The position numbers and the translations under genes are program-made. Of a stretch of DNA of 64,000 nt, positions 46,801 through 57,963 are shown in pieces. The stretch is from positions 15,505,001 through 15,569,000 of the forward strand of contig OX387199.1 in assembly GCA_947561715.1 (NCBI GenBank), read 5' to 3'. Positions within the stretch are counted from its first letter, which is position 1. Each line of letters starts with the position of its first letter. The notes below the pieces were generated by a model. The model did not search any database and was not told where the DNA came from. It was given only the letters and a program-made list of their open reading frames with translations. This stretch comes from Ascidia mentula (lineage: Eukaryota; Chordata; Ascidiacea; Phlebobranchia; Ascidiidae).

Positions 46801-49800
46801 AAATTCTTTCGTCTGAGGAAATATGAAATGTTCATTATAGTTATATAGCCTTACCTTGAAACCGCATTTCAGCATATTGTATTATGCACATGTAATACAT
46901 TGTTGCAGTACCTGAATCTGAAGGTTGCAATTCTTCTTCACGAATGTTCACATTTTGATAAATTGCTCTTTCTTACATGAAAACAAGAGACGTAAAAGAT
47001 CAAGTGATTAAAAATAAATCAGTCTAGGAATGTCGAGAACATTTGGGACGTAAAGTTAGCTATCAGATATTATTATTTGGCACGTTTGTACATTTTCTGT
47101 ACCTTTCAACATAAACATTTCTGCAGTCCTGGGTGGCAACGAAGGTTTATCTGAAAGATTGTTTGCTTTTGACTCATTGTCGATATTTGAGCTAAAATCG
47201 GGATGGCTTGCACTCGTGTCAGTGGAATGATTATTCTTCCAACTAACTGCAAAGAATAATTGCCACAAAAGGTAAATTTAAATATTACATTTGCTATTTA
47301 AAAAATTTATTTGACCATAAATAAAACGTACTTTGTGAAGAAATCGATTGATTGTTTGCGTCAAAACCTGTGCTGGGAGGGGGGAAGCCTTCATTGGAGT
47401 GCGTTGATGTTTCTGGTTAAACAGTTATTAACAAAAACAAACAAAAAATAAGAATTGCCTAATAAAAACATAAACGTAAGTAACCCCCACGATGCATTCA
47501 CAAATTCAGTGCATTGTGGCCCAAATAAACTATTACTACCGCGTGTCAACATCAATGTTGGGTTAGATGCGAAGTCAGTGCTTGTAGGTTGTGGAGATAT
47601 ATCGCTGAGCAAGGAAGTATTTGACGCTGTTTCATCTGCAAAATAACTTCGTTAAGATGGTATATTTTGCAGAAGTAATTGAGGTTTGTTATTACCGTGT
47701 ACTGGCATTTCTGTTTCATTTGACGCGAACTCAATGCTTGTCGGCTGCGTTGAACTATCAGTGAACACAGAAGTATTTGGTGATGTTTCATCTGTGAAAC
47801 AAAACCATTAGTAGTTATTTACGTTTCAATACACTTTATACATGTATCATCAAATTGCGGTCTAGTGTATACCGTGTGAAAGGGTTGATGTTGCATTTGA
47901 TGGAAGCACTATGCTTGGGGGTTGCGTTGAACTATCAGTGAACATGGAAGTATTTGGCGATGTTTCATCTGTGAAACAAAAGCATTAGTAGTTAGTTGCG
48001 TTTCAGTACACTCTGCACATGTGTCATCATATTGAGGCCAAGTGTAACCATGTGAAACGGTTGATGTTGCATTTGATGGGAACCCTGTGCTTGGGGGTTG
48101 CGTTGAACTATTAGTGAACACAGAAGTATTTTGCGACGTTTCATCTGTAAAACATAAGCAATAGTAGTTAGATGCCTTTCAATGCACATTGTACATATGT
48201 CATCAAATAAAGGTTTAGTGTTACCATGTGAAACGTTTGATGTTGCGTTTGATAGGAACCCTGTGCTTGGGGGTTGCGTTGAACTATAAGTGAACACGGA
48301 AGTATTTGGCGATGTTTCATCTGTGAAACAAAAGCATTAGTATTTGGGTGTTGCATTGAACTATCAGTGATCACAGAAGTGTTTGGTACTGTTTCATCTG
48401 TAAACCAGTAATCCGTTAGGTGTTTATTAACTTACACAGAATATAACAATAACTAACCAGCTGCAACAGGTTGGGCAACGATTGATGTTGAAGGCAAGGC
48501 TGTAGTTTCGTCGCCATGCACGGTTTTGGGGGAAGTGTTATCTGAAACAATAAGAGGCAGATTTGTTAATACATGTCTTAGACTTGTATACTCTTCAACG
48601 ACCAAGCATAGTTATTTTTTTTTTATACAACACCGTATTAACGTGGCATTATATATACCTTCGCTAAGGAGAGAGTCTGCTTGCCTAGTAATGACAGTTG
48701 CAATTCCTACTGGTGGGTTGGTGTTTTTTAAAGGTTGATTACGTCTTTGAACTGAAAAAACAGTCAGTCGCTTTTAAAAAATATTCTGAAATGTTTTTTT
48801 GGTTGTTGGAATTGCAACATATGTACTTTTAGAAAGAAAAATGTTATGATAGACCCTGAAGAAATTAGAATACTTACTCCCTTGAATGGCCAATGTTTCC
48901 AGATTCAACCACGAGGACTCTGGATAGAAGGGCAAATCGATATCTACTGAATTTTGTTGGGCTTCGTACAGAACTTTCTGTCTTGCCAGCTTTCCATGTT
49001 GACTCAAAAGATCTTGTAAACATTGTTTAACTTCCAGTGCTTTTGGTCGATCTGAAGGCACTTGGTTCATACATCGACTCATTATAGATTTTAACTCATT
49101 TTTCACTGATGATGTTTCCCTGTAACTTAAATACGGCCGTTGCCACGTTATAGTAACGGGAAACTCATCCCATTGTATGTTTACAACATGAGGGGTTTGA
49201 CGTTTGGTGATGGTGTACAAAGTCACACCAAAGCTGAACAGATCTCCTTCTCTTGAGACTGGTAGGTTGGCGTTGTTGAATGTTTCCGGGGCGACATAAA
49301 CGACATCATCAGGCAAAAATCTATTGTCTCTATCGCTCGTTTTCATCAGTCCACGAACACAATTGATTTTACACCGAAAATCGTCACTTACAAGAACATT
49401 TCTTGGTGTGAGATTATTGTTTGTAAGTATTTTGTAACTCGTGGAATGGTGAAGATAGGAAAGTCCATCAGCAACATCAGATGCAAAACTCAACAACAAA
49501 ACGTCGTCCATTTTGAACGTTTTATTTAAAACAAGTTGCTGGAGGTTTCCTCGGGGCAGATACTCCATAACAACTCCAAGTGAAAATCTCCATGTTGTGT
49601 ATCCGTATAACCGAACAATGCGATCGTGACTGGCCTGCTGCAAGATTTCAACGTCCTTCAGCAACCTGCAAGTTATAAAAAGTCTCATCTATGAACGTCG
49701 CAAAGAATAGCAAAAAATTACTTGTTTTTCTGAATCTCCTGTTCTTCTTCTTGGTCATGTAAAGTAAAATCTTTCACAACCACGTAATCGTGCAATTGGT

Positions 49801-49986
49801 GAAAACACAACTTCACATCATCAGGAGTCTTTAATGGTGGCGGTGTTTTGTTGGCAGGAACACACCAGATGGAGGTGGCACAGAATCGCTTTATCTGAAA
49901 CACATTTTTTTCCTGTATGGAAGTGACAAAAAGATTCCACACGACTAAGAACATAAGTCTACCTCGTGCATTCTTTCCATTTTCAT
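43896..49986 (-). CDS. Pseudokinase with Ser/Thr-rich exon array and helical C-terminus
   Basis: Many-exon minus-strand gene; ATG at 49986. Exons 49986-49963, 49894-49722 and 49665-48878 encode a protein-kinase fold of the TKL/RIPK style. The beta-3 Lys survives (YVVVKDFTL), followed by ILQQASHDRIVRLYGYT, GVVMEYLPRGNL, YVAPETFNN and DLFSFGVTLY. The HRD motif reads NNNLTPRN and the DFG site reads INCVRGL, so both catalytic Asp residues are gone and no phosphotransfer is expected. Next come 48751-48659, 48541-48458 and five tandem 96-nt exons (48320 to 47540), then 47246-47103 with PSLPPRTAE, 46502-46387, and 46240-46060 with tyrosine motifs (YEDP, VYEE, ENYDNVYE). Further exons are 45903-45853, 45781-45568, 45371-45311, 45160-45050 and 44862-44800. 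The last exon (44734-43896) is helical and TPR-like (FQCGLYIARVNYMLQQSPEA) and ends HEYDC. No signal peptide or membrane segment was seen, so a cytosolic scaffold is the best guess. Confidence 0.72.
47540..48320 (-). repeat. Array of five tandem 96-nt symmetric exons
   Basis: Exons 48320-48225, 48144-48049, 47968-47873, 47791-47696 and 47635-47540 are each exactly 96 nt. Each starts ATGAAAC after a CAG acceptor and ends before GTA/GTT donors. They encode about 32 residues of the type ETSPNTSVFTDSSTQPPSTG followed by F-x-SNAT-x-x-VS. A truncated copy at about 48400-48335 has lost its donor, and a shorter relative lies at about 47417-47332. All are phase-symmetric, so any number can be joined without a frameshift. 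Confidence 0.85.
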
Positions 49987-50731
49987 CCAGTGTTGTAAAT
50001 ATGTTGTAAAGATACTTGTAAATCCTATCTATGCTGACAAATTACAATTTATATTGCATAAATTTATCCAACTATGGTGGTTTGCAACAAACGCATTGTC
50101 GGATGAAACATTCGTAATGATCCATAAAGGTTTCATCACAAACATTGCGTCAAACAGCGGGATATAAACTCACGCGGCACTTTGATCCAGCTGCTTCTAC
50201 CTTTGGTTTATGAGCGTTAGCTTTAAAGCAGTACATACTAACGCAAGGCTAATTCAGCTTTAAATGCCTTTACTAGAATGGCTCACACTCCATGGACTGA
50301 ATGTGGTAATATCAATTTAGAGTTCCGCTGCAAAAAAAATTCCATTTATAGTTTAAATATTGATTCAAATTCCAGCCGACACATTTGTTTGATTTGTCTT
50401 TACGATTCCTGAATCTTTAACGACGGGGAAAAACTAAAGTTTGTTCGGTGATGCAGTCAAGCAATTCAGCTTTCCCCGATTCTGTGGCACGGAAAGCGAA
50501 CCAAAGGTCATATAATAAATTGTAATATTTGCTCTCCAGGAATTTTTATGTTGCCCGTATTGTATGTTACTGGGCGTCAAACCCTTTAATGCGCAGAGAC
50601 TATTTGACAAAGCTGTCGGTATCTAGCATTCATTTACGGTGGGTTTCTCGTTCATCGCTTCTTTACGATTGTGGATATAGTGACCAACAAGAGCAGTTTT
50701 GACGTCGGTCTGGTCGTATTCCTCTGCTTAA
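49987..50731. other. 5' flank of the pseudokinase gene
   Basis: AT-rich DNA. A promoter is expected here, but no clear TATA box or initiator could be chosen. Confidence 0.4.
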
Positions 50732-51644
50732 AGTGCATATGACACGGCCATGACAACTTTGCGTAAAACTAAAGGTACATCTACAACAAACATATATCCA
50801 AAGTTTAACGGTTCTACGTCAACTAAAAAATGTAGAAAACTTCACGAAAAGTAACGGCGACCAAAAATCGTAAACCTTTTGCGCCAAGGAGAAAAGGACA
50901 TCAATAAGGCGCTTGCGTCGAAAAAATGCATTGTTTAGATAAGAGAAGGCGCCTTTTCTTGCATATATCGAATTGTTCCACACGTAGGAGAATCCACAGA
51001 TTACGTTACCTTAAAGGTCAGCACAGGGTTTTGCATCACACAAAAATTTGTCATTGTGACGTCACGAATCAAATGCTTATTTGTCCCTAATTAACAGAAG
51101 ACTATAGGGTATAGCAGAAACGACATAACTGTGAGTGGACGAAACGACAATGCTAAACTAACGGTTTGTCTCTGTCGTGTTTTCAAAAGTTCATCTATCA
51201 CGTTAGCGATCATAAATGCTGTAACAACAAGAACACCCTGTCCCAGTTACTGTTTTATCATTACACAACTAAATAAGACATAATTGGTCGAACAGCGGCC
51301 ATCTGTCTTCAGCTTAAAATAACATCTAAATCCGTTTATTGCACTTGTTCACTTTTTGTTCCCTGTTTAATGCAATATTATGCTTAAACCAGTTTTACAA
51401 TGTTTTCCATTCCTACGCATAAGGCTTGCTGCCAGCACTCGCGCACGACCGAAGCGCCTTCTATGACGTCACGCAACAATATCTCGCTTTCGCACGATTT
51501 CGTTCGCATCGGCAAAAGTGCGACTTTGATCAGCTGTATCTCAAAAACCAGTCGTCGTATCAAGCTACTTTTTTCGCCAAAAATGTTCTAAATTTATAAA
51601 ACATTTCTTAGTGGCATGTTTTATTTTTACGTGTCATATGCACT
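50732..51644. mobile_element. TTAA-flanked MITE, copy 2 (0.9 kb)
   Basis: Same ends (AGTGCATATGACACG and its complement, here perfect) and TTAA at 50728-50731 and 51645-51648. Compared with 1121-2325 it lacks an internal piece of about 300 bp, but shares blocks such as tgttttccattcctangcat and gcactcgcgcacgaccgaag. Confidence 0.78.
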
Positions 51645-51734
51645 TTAAGGTTTACCCCACTCTGCCGCGCTACCTAGTGAAAAAAATAATGTTTGGTTTG
51701 GTGCAGGAAGCCGTCGCCACAGTTTTTGAGAAAC

Positions 51735-51835
51735 GAACATATCGCAGTGGCGCTAGTTTGGACAAAGTGCTCGACTCATATACCATTAACCTGGGTTTGA
51801 ATCACGGTGATGTAAAAAGGAGTTCCCACAGTTGA
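51735..51835 (+). mobile_element. Possible tRNA-like SINE head
   Basis: gtggcgctagtttggacaaa resembles an A box and ctgggtttgaatcacg a B box, about 50 nt apart. The stems are poor and no second copy was found here. Confidence 0.3.
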
Positions 51836-52411
51836 TTCGTGCATTTACTCGTTATTTATTGTCATATAATTTTCGTTAACTATTGATTCTTGCGCTCATG
51901 ACAAGCAGTTTTTTTCCAAGGATATAATTGTAAAACTTGTAAAAAAAAGTTTATTTGCAAACTGGATATTGCGCCTACTTGCAATGTAGAAAGAGTGTTT
52001 CCTGGAAAAAAGGTGAATATAGGACATAGGACTGCTTCGTAGAGCGCGCCCCTCAATAACTTATTTTGTAGCCTACATTATTAATTCCAGTCATTCTTTC
52101 CGATTAAAGTATACATTTACTACAGGTCTCTACAAGAGGCAAAAATGACAAATTTACAGGCATTCTTGCATCAATTTACGGCCAAGTGCACAAAAAAGAG
52201 ATTGACACTTCTTGTCATCGCAATCGCGCACACACGAAAGAGATTATGTCGCAGTCGGTCGTATATGTTACCAAGCACTTTGATCAATTTGCAAATCCTA
52301 GATATGTAGCAATGAGCGTTAGTTCACAAAAACAAAACCGATGGAATCTCAAAAAACAGTTGGCACAAACTAGAATCGGCCAAAGAAAGATTGAGTATGT
52401 ACAGTTCAATA
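51836..52411. other. No gene recognised
   Basis: Low-complexity AT-rich sequence. A 116-codon frame at 52186 overlaps the antisense of the paralogue end and has no domain. Confidence 0.4.
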
Positions 52412-53930
52412 TCAACAATCATATTCCTGGTCCTGTTCACTCTTTACTTGGGTTTCCATATCAGACCAAGAAGATTCCAACATTCCAAGTTTTATCTGAC
52501 ATGCCTTACGTAACAACGGCTTTTCAATACCCCTGACATCGAGACAACTTCCATATGCTTGTATTGTCTGTTGGAAGCTCACTCTTGCTTGTTTAATCCG
52601 TTGTTCGAGGGCAGCTTTTACACCAGAATCAAATTTGTCAGCTGATTTTCTCATAACCTCCAACGACCCAGTGTGATGATCAGATGCATACATAGCAAAG
52701 TAAACACTTCCAAGCAACTCGAAGCCTTCTGCAAACACACGTAGCCTCTTAACTCTTGCAGGAGCGTGGTTGGTGAGGTTTTTCAGGGTGACATCAGCTT
52801 CAGGAGATTGTTGAAGCATATAATTAACATAAGCAATATAAAGCCCACATTGGAAAGCTTTTAAATGTCGCAAGTCTTCATTACATGGTTTCACTCTTTC
52901 TGCCTTTAAATTACAGCGAAAAAGGACAATGGAAGTTACAACTGCGATGGTTGTGTTTTGCTAATGAAATCGTTACTGACTGCGCACAGCTCGGTAACGC
53001 ATGCGTACACACCGTTTTTTTTTTCATTTGGGTCGTGTAATTTATAAAAAAAACCAGTACCGTAACTATAAGGCCGTCATGCAACTTCCCTTCTTAATGT
53101 TCTAATTTTGCGTATTCTAGCAAATGTTGACAAGTCGACAATTCTCCGTTGTCTACAGCGTTAGCAAAATTTCAGCGTATCGATTTGCGCCATGTAAGTT
53201 TCCTGTTTTGCAACTTTCGTTGGCACGGAGTCGACTTTTTAAGGAAATTGAAGTTGAAAATGTAATTTTAATCAATCTTCTAAAAAATGTTCCTAGCATG
53301 ATCTTTAAAGAATTTTCTAATACTATTCATGTACTTTATTTGTTGAAAGCCTAAATTTCGCCCTTACAAGAGAGGAGAAATTTCAATATTTAAACAAACA
53401 ATGTGGTAGCTTGTGACATTTGATAGGCAGTATGCTTTTTACGATCTGAACAAAATGTTATACTGATAAACAACCCAGCAGCCTGGTAATTATTTCCATA
53501 ATGCTTACATTTTCAGTAACATTGTCACATAATATTGTCGTTGTATCTCTTTATCGCCTTTTAACGCTTATGTGTGGTTTCTATGACAGCTCTTGCGTGT
53601 GGCCAAATGAGAGAACACATGCGTGGAGGTGACGCGAAGGAATTGTTGTGTGAAAGGCTTACTTTTTATGGCTTGAATGATTTTCCTGAAGCCATACATC
53701 CTATTGCTTTAAAGCAAGCCCCACGAGCCCTAAAGAAAATACCTTTTTCTTGCTTGTTTAACTTTGCCTGGCGCATTTTCGGGGTTACTTTGCTTGGTTG
53801 ACCTGAGGGTTCAGTGATTATAAGATGACTATACACTCGAATACTTGTTCCTGGTTTGACGGACATGTCTGGAGAAAAGAGTATTTTTAATTTTCTCAAC
53901 TTCAGTGAAGACAAACTTACGGTTATAAAT
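52412..53930 (-). pseudogene. Second copy of the pseudokinase-gene C-terminus
   Basis: The minus-strand frame 52894-52412 parallels the last exon at 43896-44734 (KAFQCGLYIAYVNYMLQQSP, APARVKRLRVFAEGFELLG, same EYDC end). It has extra residues between FAMYASDHH and KAALEQRIKQ. Upstream (52900-53200) the match continues with breaks. Near 53870-53750 the exon with VKPGTSIRVYSHLI parallels 45160-45050. Kinase and repeat exons are absent, so this is a partial duplication in decay. Confidence 0.75.
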
Positions 53931-55057
53931 TTTTCTCCACCTTTCTGTTGTGGATGTCGTTTGTATTTTTTGCTTCTTTGTGCAGCAATATTAGATTGAT
54001 TTAATTAACAAAATAAAGGCACGAAAGAGTAAAGAAGCGACACTTGATACACATGGTGCCAAACTAGATTTGTTTTCTGTCTAAGAAAAATGAAAGAATA
54101 AGCCAAAGTAGTTATTTATATATCATGAATTTTCGCTCCACAGAGTTAAAATAAAATAGGTCTTAGTTGTGGCTCCACTTTCCACGTACGTAAGCAGTTT
54201 TAAACAAACTGGGCGAAAAATATTGCTACAAAATTGGTAGTGCAAAAATTACAATCAAGTATTTCCATCGCGATGCCAAATGATACATTTGTGCAACTAA
54301 ATGCTAAATGTTTTGCTTATCGCTGTATATCTTTCCATACCCGCCACCACATATATACGTTTACTGATAGCAAGAGTTTCTTAAACACCTGTCATTGGTT
54401 TAAATTCGTACTCTACACGTTACTTCCAATTGCTCGGTAACAAAAAGATCTAACCAAGATTTTAAGATTACATAGGGTTCCGAGTAATCAGATCAAGCCG
54501 TCAACAACAACAACAACTTCTTGCATCGAAAGAAGACTTGATTAACGAATTTGCTTTTCATTGTTTTTTATTCTTGTTTAAGCGCATTGTATGTGTATTT
54601 TTAGGCTACTTGTCACAGTTTGCCTTCCTACGTGTAAATCATGACGAATTTTAAACGGAAACCGAGAAGAAACACCAGCATGAAAACCCGCTTTTAACCA
54701 ACCCGGACTGCTGCATCGAAGGAGTCCTGAAATGTTTTTGTTTTATGGCAAGGTATTATGATGTCAAAGGCGTTAGTATGTTTTCACTTCATCCAAGTAT
54801 GTGAATCCCTTTTTTTCGTTCCTCTATAAAATGTTTTAAACTTGCAATGTAACTTACTTCGCGATGCCTTTAGAAGTCGCGGATCAACAAGGCACATGCC
54901 TTTGGGTCAGCCTAAAATTCAGCGACCGAATGAACTCTCGCAAGCTGATTCTTTCACAAGCTTGATAAATGAATTTGCTTTCGTGTTCTTTAGGGTTCAA
55001 TAGTTTATGATTAGCGCAACATCTGTTTATTTTCAGGCCACTTGATTGTTTACACCA
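53931..55057. other. No gene recognised
   Basis: AT-rich, with short matching words around 54510-54550 and 54710-54730 (tgcatcgaaagaag and tgcatcgaaggag). Nothing further can be supported. Confidence 0.4.
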
Positions 55058-55125
55058 GGGGTTCCAAACCTGTGGTACGCGTACCACTAGTGGTACGTGG
55101 AGGTTTTTCAGGTGGTACGAGAGTG
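55058..55125. mobile_element. hAT-like MITE end
   Basis: caggggttccaaacctgtgg followed by the self-complementary tacgcgtaccactagtggta resembles hAT-family termini (CAGNGGTTC). No opposite end was found within 2 kb. Confidence 0.35.
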
Positions 55126-56059
55126 GCTTCCGTTTTTTTCACAAAAACCTGGATTCAAAAAAAATAAAAAAAATTTTCACGAAGCCTATTCTTATTGTTA
55201 CGTCACTATCCCTGTTGTTTCGTACATTACGATCTTCAAGTCAAGAGTCTTGATAGATATCGTCTGCTCAGTAGATAGATTCAGTAGATTTCGGTAGATA
55301 ACAGTATTTCAGAAGATAACAGATTCAATAGATAACAGTAGTGAGTGGATTCTATTGTTTTATAGTTTAAGCTACAAATAGCGTTGAACAATGCAGTTGT
55401 AAGCTAAAAATAGATCGGAATGAAATGTTTAATAACAGTTGCATATGAAGAAGTTTATGCTTCATAGTAGGCTAGTTCTATGAAAGTACCGACACAAGGC
55501 TAGTTCAATAACAGGAAGGTGAGCAGCGAAAATGCAAGAAACATGGAAAAGTTGTAACTACTATTTTGTTGCCAACTTTAGACTATCACATTTGTAGGTT
55601 TGACTATTTTGTATTTACTTTTGTCAATTTTTTTACTCAACCAGATCCAGCAGAAGAGTGCAGACACCTTTTGTCAAATTTTACCAAACTTTGTAAGAAT
55701 TTGTGCTCAGCGGGTACACCCAATCACACTTAAGCTCACATCCTATATCTCAGAACACACCGACACACGAACGTTCATTGAAACAAACTTAGAGTCGGCA
55801 GAAGCGTAAAAACCTGCAATGTTGTGGTTAAATTTGTGGTTAATTTATTACAAATTGATGGAAAAATTTTATCATTGGTAACACTGCGGATTGGGGAGTC
55901 TTTCAGTTGGTTCTTGTATCCAAGTTTGATCAGGATTAATAAAATAATTTGGTAACGCCTGCAGCTTTACCCACAAAAATGCGCCTAAATCGTAGGCAAT
56001 TCCCTATACGTTTTTACAAAAAGATTTATTGGCTTGTTTTATCTTTTCAATTTCTACAA
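55126..56059. other. No gene recognised
   Basis: AT-rich. Contains a short degenerate run of tagatagattcagtagatt-type repeats at 55245-55340 and no coding signal. Confidence 0.4.
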
Positions 56060-57180
56060 TAGTTTTGTCCCTGGTGCTGCATTCTTTGCACCAGGCGCTC
56101 GCAGGCACAGAGAAGGATTTAAAATGGACTGAGGATTGCGCAGCTGCATTTGTTGCGTCAAAACGAGCACTCACTACGTCTAACATGCTGCTTGTTCACC
56201 CTATAAGGCAGACGCGCCTACACGAATCACAACTGACGCTTCCGACTTTGCAGCCGATGCTTCGCAGGAGCAGTTTGACAATTTGGCTGCTGATGCATTG
56301 TCGAGGGTCAGTTTTAATGCCATTTCAACATCTGTGATTGATTTTACTCAGAGGGCACTCGCACAACGAAATAACAAGATTATTCATGAATTACGAACCT
56401 TTATCACGTCACTTAGGTTTTTGCGATGTACTTTTGTTTGGAACCGAACTGACAATTTTTTGCGATGTTTCTAAAGGCTATTCCCGTTGTGTGGTTCCCA
56501 ATGCTTACCGTCGCCAAATTTACGACGCTGTTCACAATTTGTCGCGCAACTCTTGTGTCTTATCGTTTCATAAGGCATGGTTTGAACAACGGTGTTAGTA
56601 ATTGGTTGCGCACTTGTTTACAATGCCAGAAAGCTGAAATCTATCAACATACCGCTGCTGCTTTTAGTTCCTTTGCACCACCGACCAGAAGGTTTGATAA
56701 TACTCATGTTGACATCCCATTTGTTTGCGTGCATCGATCGGTTTACTCAATGGTACATTTCGCAAGAGCCAAGAACCTTTTATGGGTTTCGCGCTTCGGA
56801 ACCCCACAAACCATCATGGCGGATGAGGGACGCCAGTTTGAATCAACACTCTGGGCGTCCAATCTTAACAAGTTACTAGATGCCCATCGGCAACGAACAA
56901 CGTCCTACCACGCTCAGTGTAATGTATTGTAGAAAGAATGCACCGCCAGCTTAAAGCCGCGTTAAAAGCGCGCTTGACAACAAAGGATAGGTTTGATCAT
57001 CTTCCCGTTGTATTACTCTGCATGAGATCAGCTTTAAAGTAATACATCGGGTGTTTCTGCCGCAGAGTTGGTGTATGGTGCTACACCACAATTGCCAGGC
57101 GAGTTTTCTACGTCTTCTAACGAACCCAAAGATCCAATGTAGTTTTTGTCAAAATTAAGAGATTCAATGCGGGACTTGCG
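56060..57180 (+). pseudogene. Decayed Ty3/gypsy pol (RNase H to integrase)
   Basis: The frame begins with DLKWTEDCAAAFVASKRAL (connection). An out-of-frame RNase H start follows, then a jump to LAADALSRV, meaning most of RNase H is deleted. The integrase finger appears as YDAVHNLSRNSCVL and later WLRTCLQCQKAE. Core pieces are DNTHVDIPF and the broken FGTPQTIMADEGRQFES. Frames shift repeatedly and an internal part of the core is missing. Confidence 0.8.
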
Positions 57181-57459
57181 ACCGACTCCGACAACCTGGC
57201 ACCGACATTCTCACAACAGGGTGGAAGGTCTATTGCGCAATTGCACGCATGTTTTTGTTCGAAACGGCGCACACCTAACACCTCAACAAATGTTGACCGG
57301 GCTTTAAATAACGTGCACGTTAGTTAATAAGGTACACGGACGTTATCTAAGTTACGCGTACAATAAGACGAATTATGACACTGATGGCCAACCATACGAC
57401 ATCGACCCGCTGTGTCGGATTGTCAATTTGCCTTTACGTTATCGTGCATGACTTGAAGA

Positions 57460-57490
57460 TTGGTGGGGGGTATTGTAGCGTCTTTGCGAC
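57460..57490 (+). other. Polypurine tract and presumed LTR start
   Basis: gattggtggggggtat directly before TGTAGCGTC looks like a polypurine tract followed by the TG of a 3' LTR. It lies 280 bp past the last pol homology. The LTR end and a 5' partner are not visible. Confidence 0.4.
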
Positions 57491-57963
57491 ACACGCGACT
57501 TGCGACACACGTCTTAAACGGACGCAAAGCAGTTGTGTCTACAAATGGCGTGATTTTCGACGTGATTCACTGAGACATCTTCGCTAGATTTGTCGGATAG
57601 CTACAAGATAGTTCCTCAATCCAGACAGAAAGCAGCGTGACGGCGGTATCAAAATATCGTAAATTCACAAATGCGCGAAAGCATTTTCAACAGAACCACA
57701 AATCATAGTAAAGTTAATTATTACTGCTTGGAATGACCAGAAACTGTTACAAAAATTAATGAGATAATAGTTGTTTCTGTACAAAATGAGGATTATTAAC
57801 ATATAAGGTTAAATGTCACACATGGCGGTCACGCAGGGTCATACACACCAGCAAAATTTCAGCAAAACAAACAATAATTTGAAAACATTTCAAAACATGC
57901 TTGGCTAATATTTGTTACTTTGTACTGTCACGTTGAGCGAATGTTGGTGAAATAAACATTCAC

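Noticed and set aside
47540..48320. CRISPR-like regular repeats
   Set aside because: The repeated parts are 96-nt open exons with GT-AG borders separated by intron-like DNA in a eukaryotic gene.
48878..49665. Active protein kinase
   Set aside because: The catalytic Asp of HRD and the metal-binding Asp of DFG are both absent.
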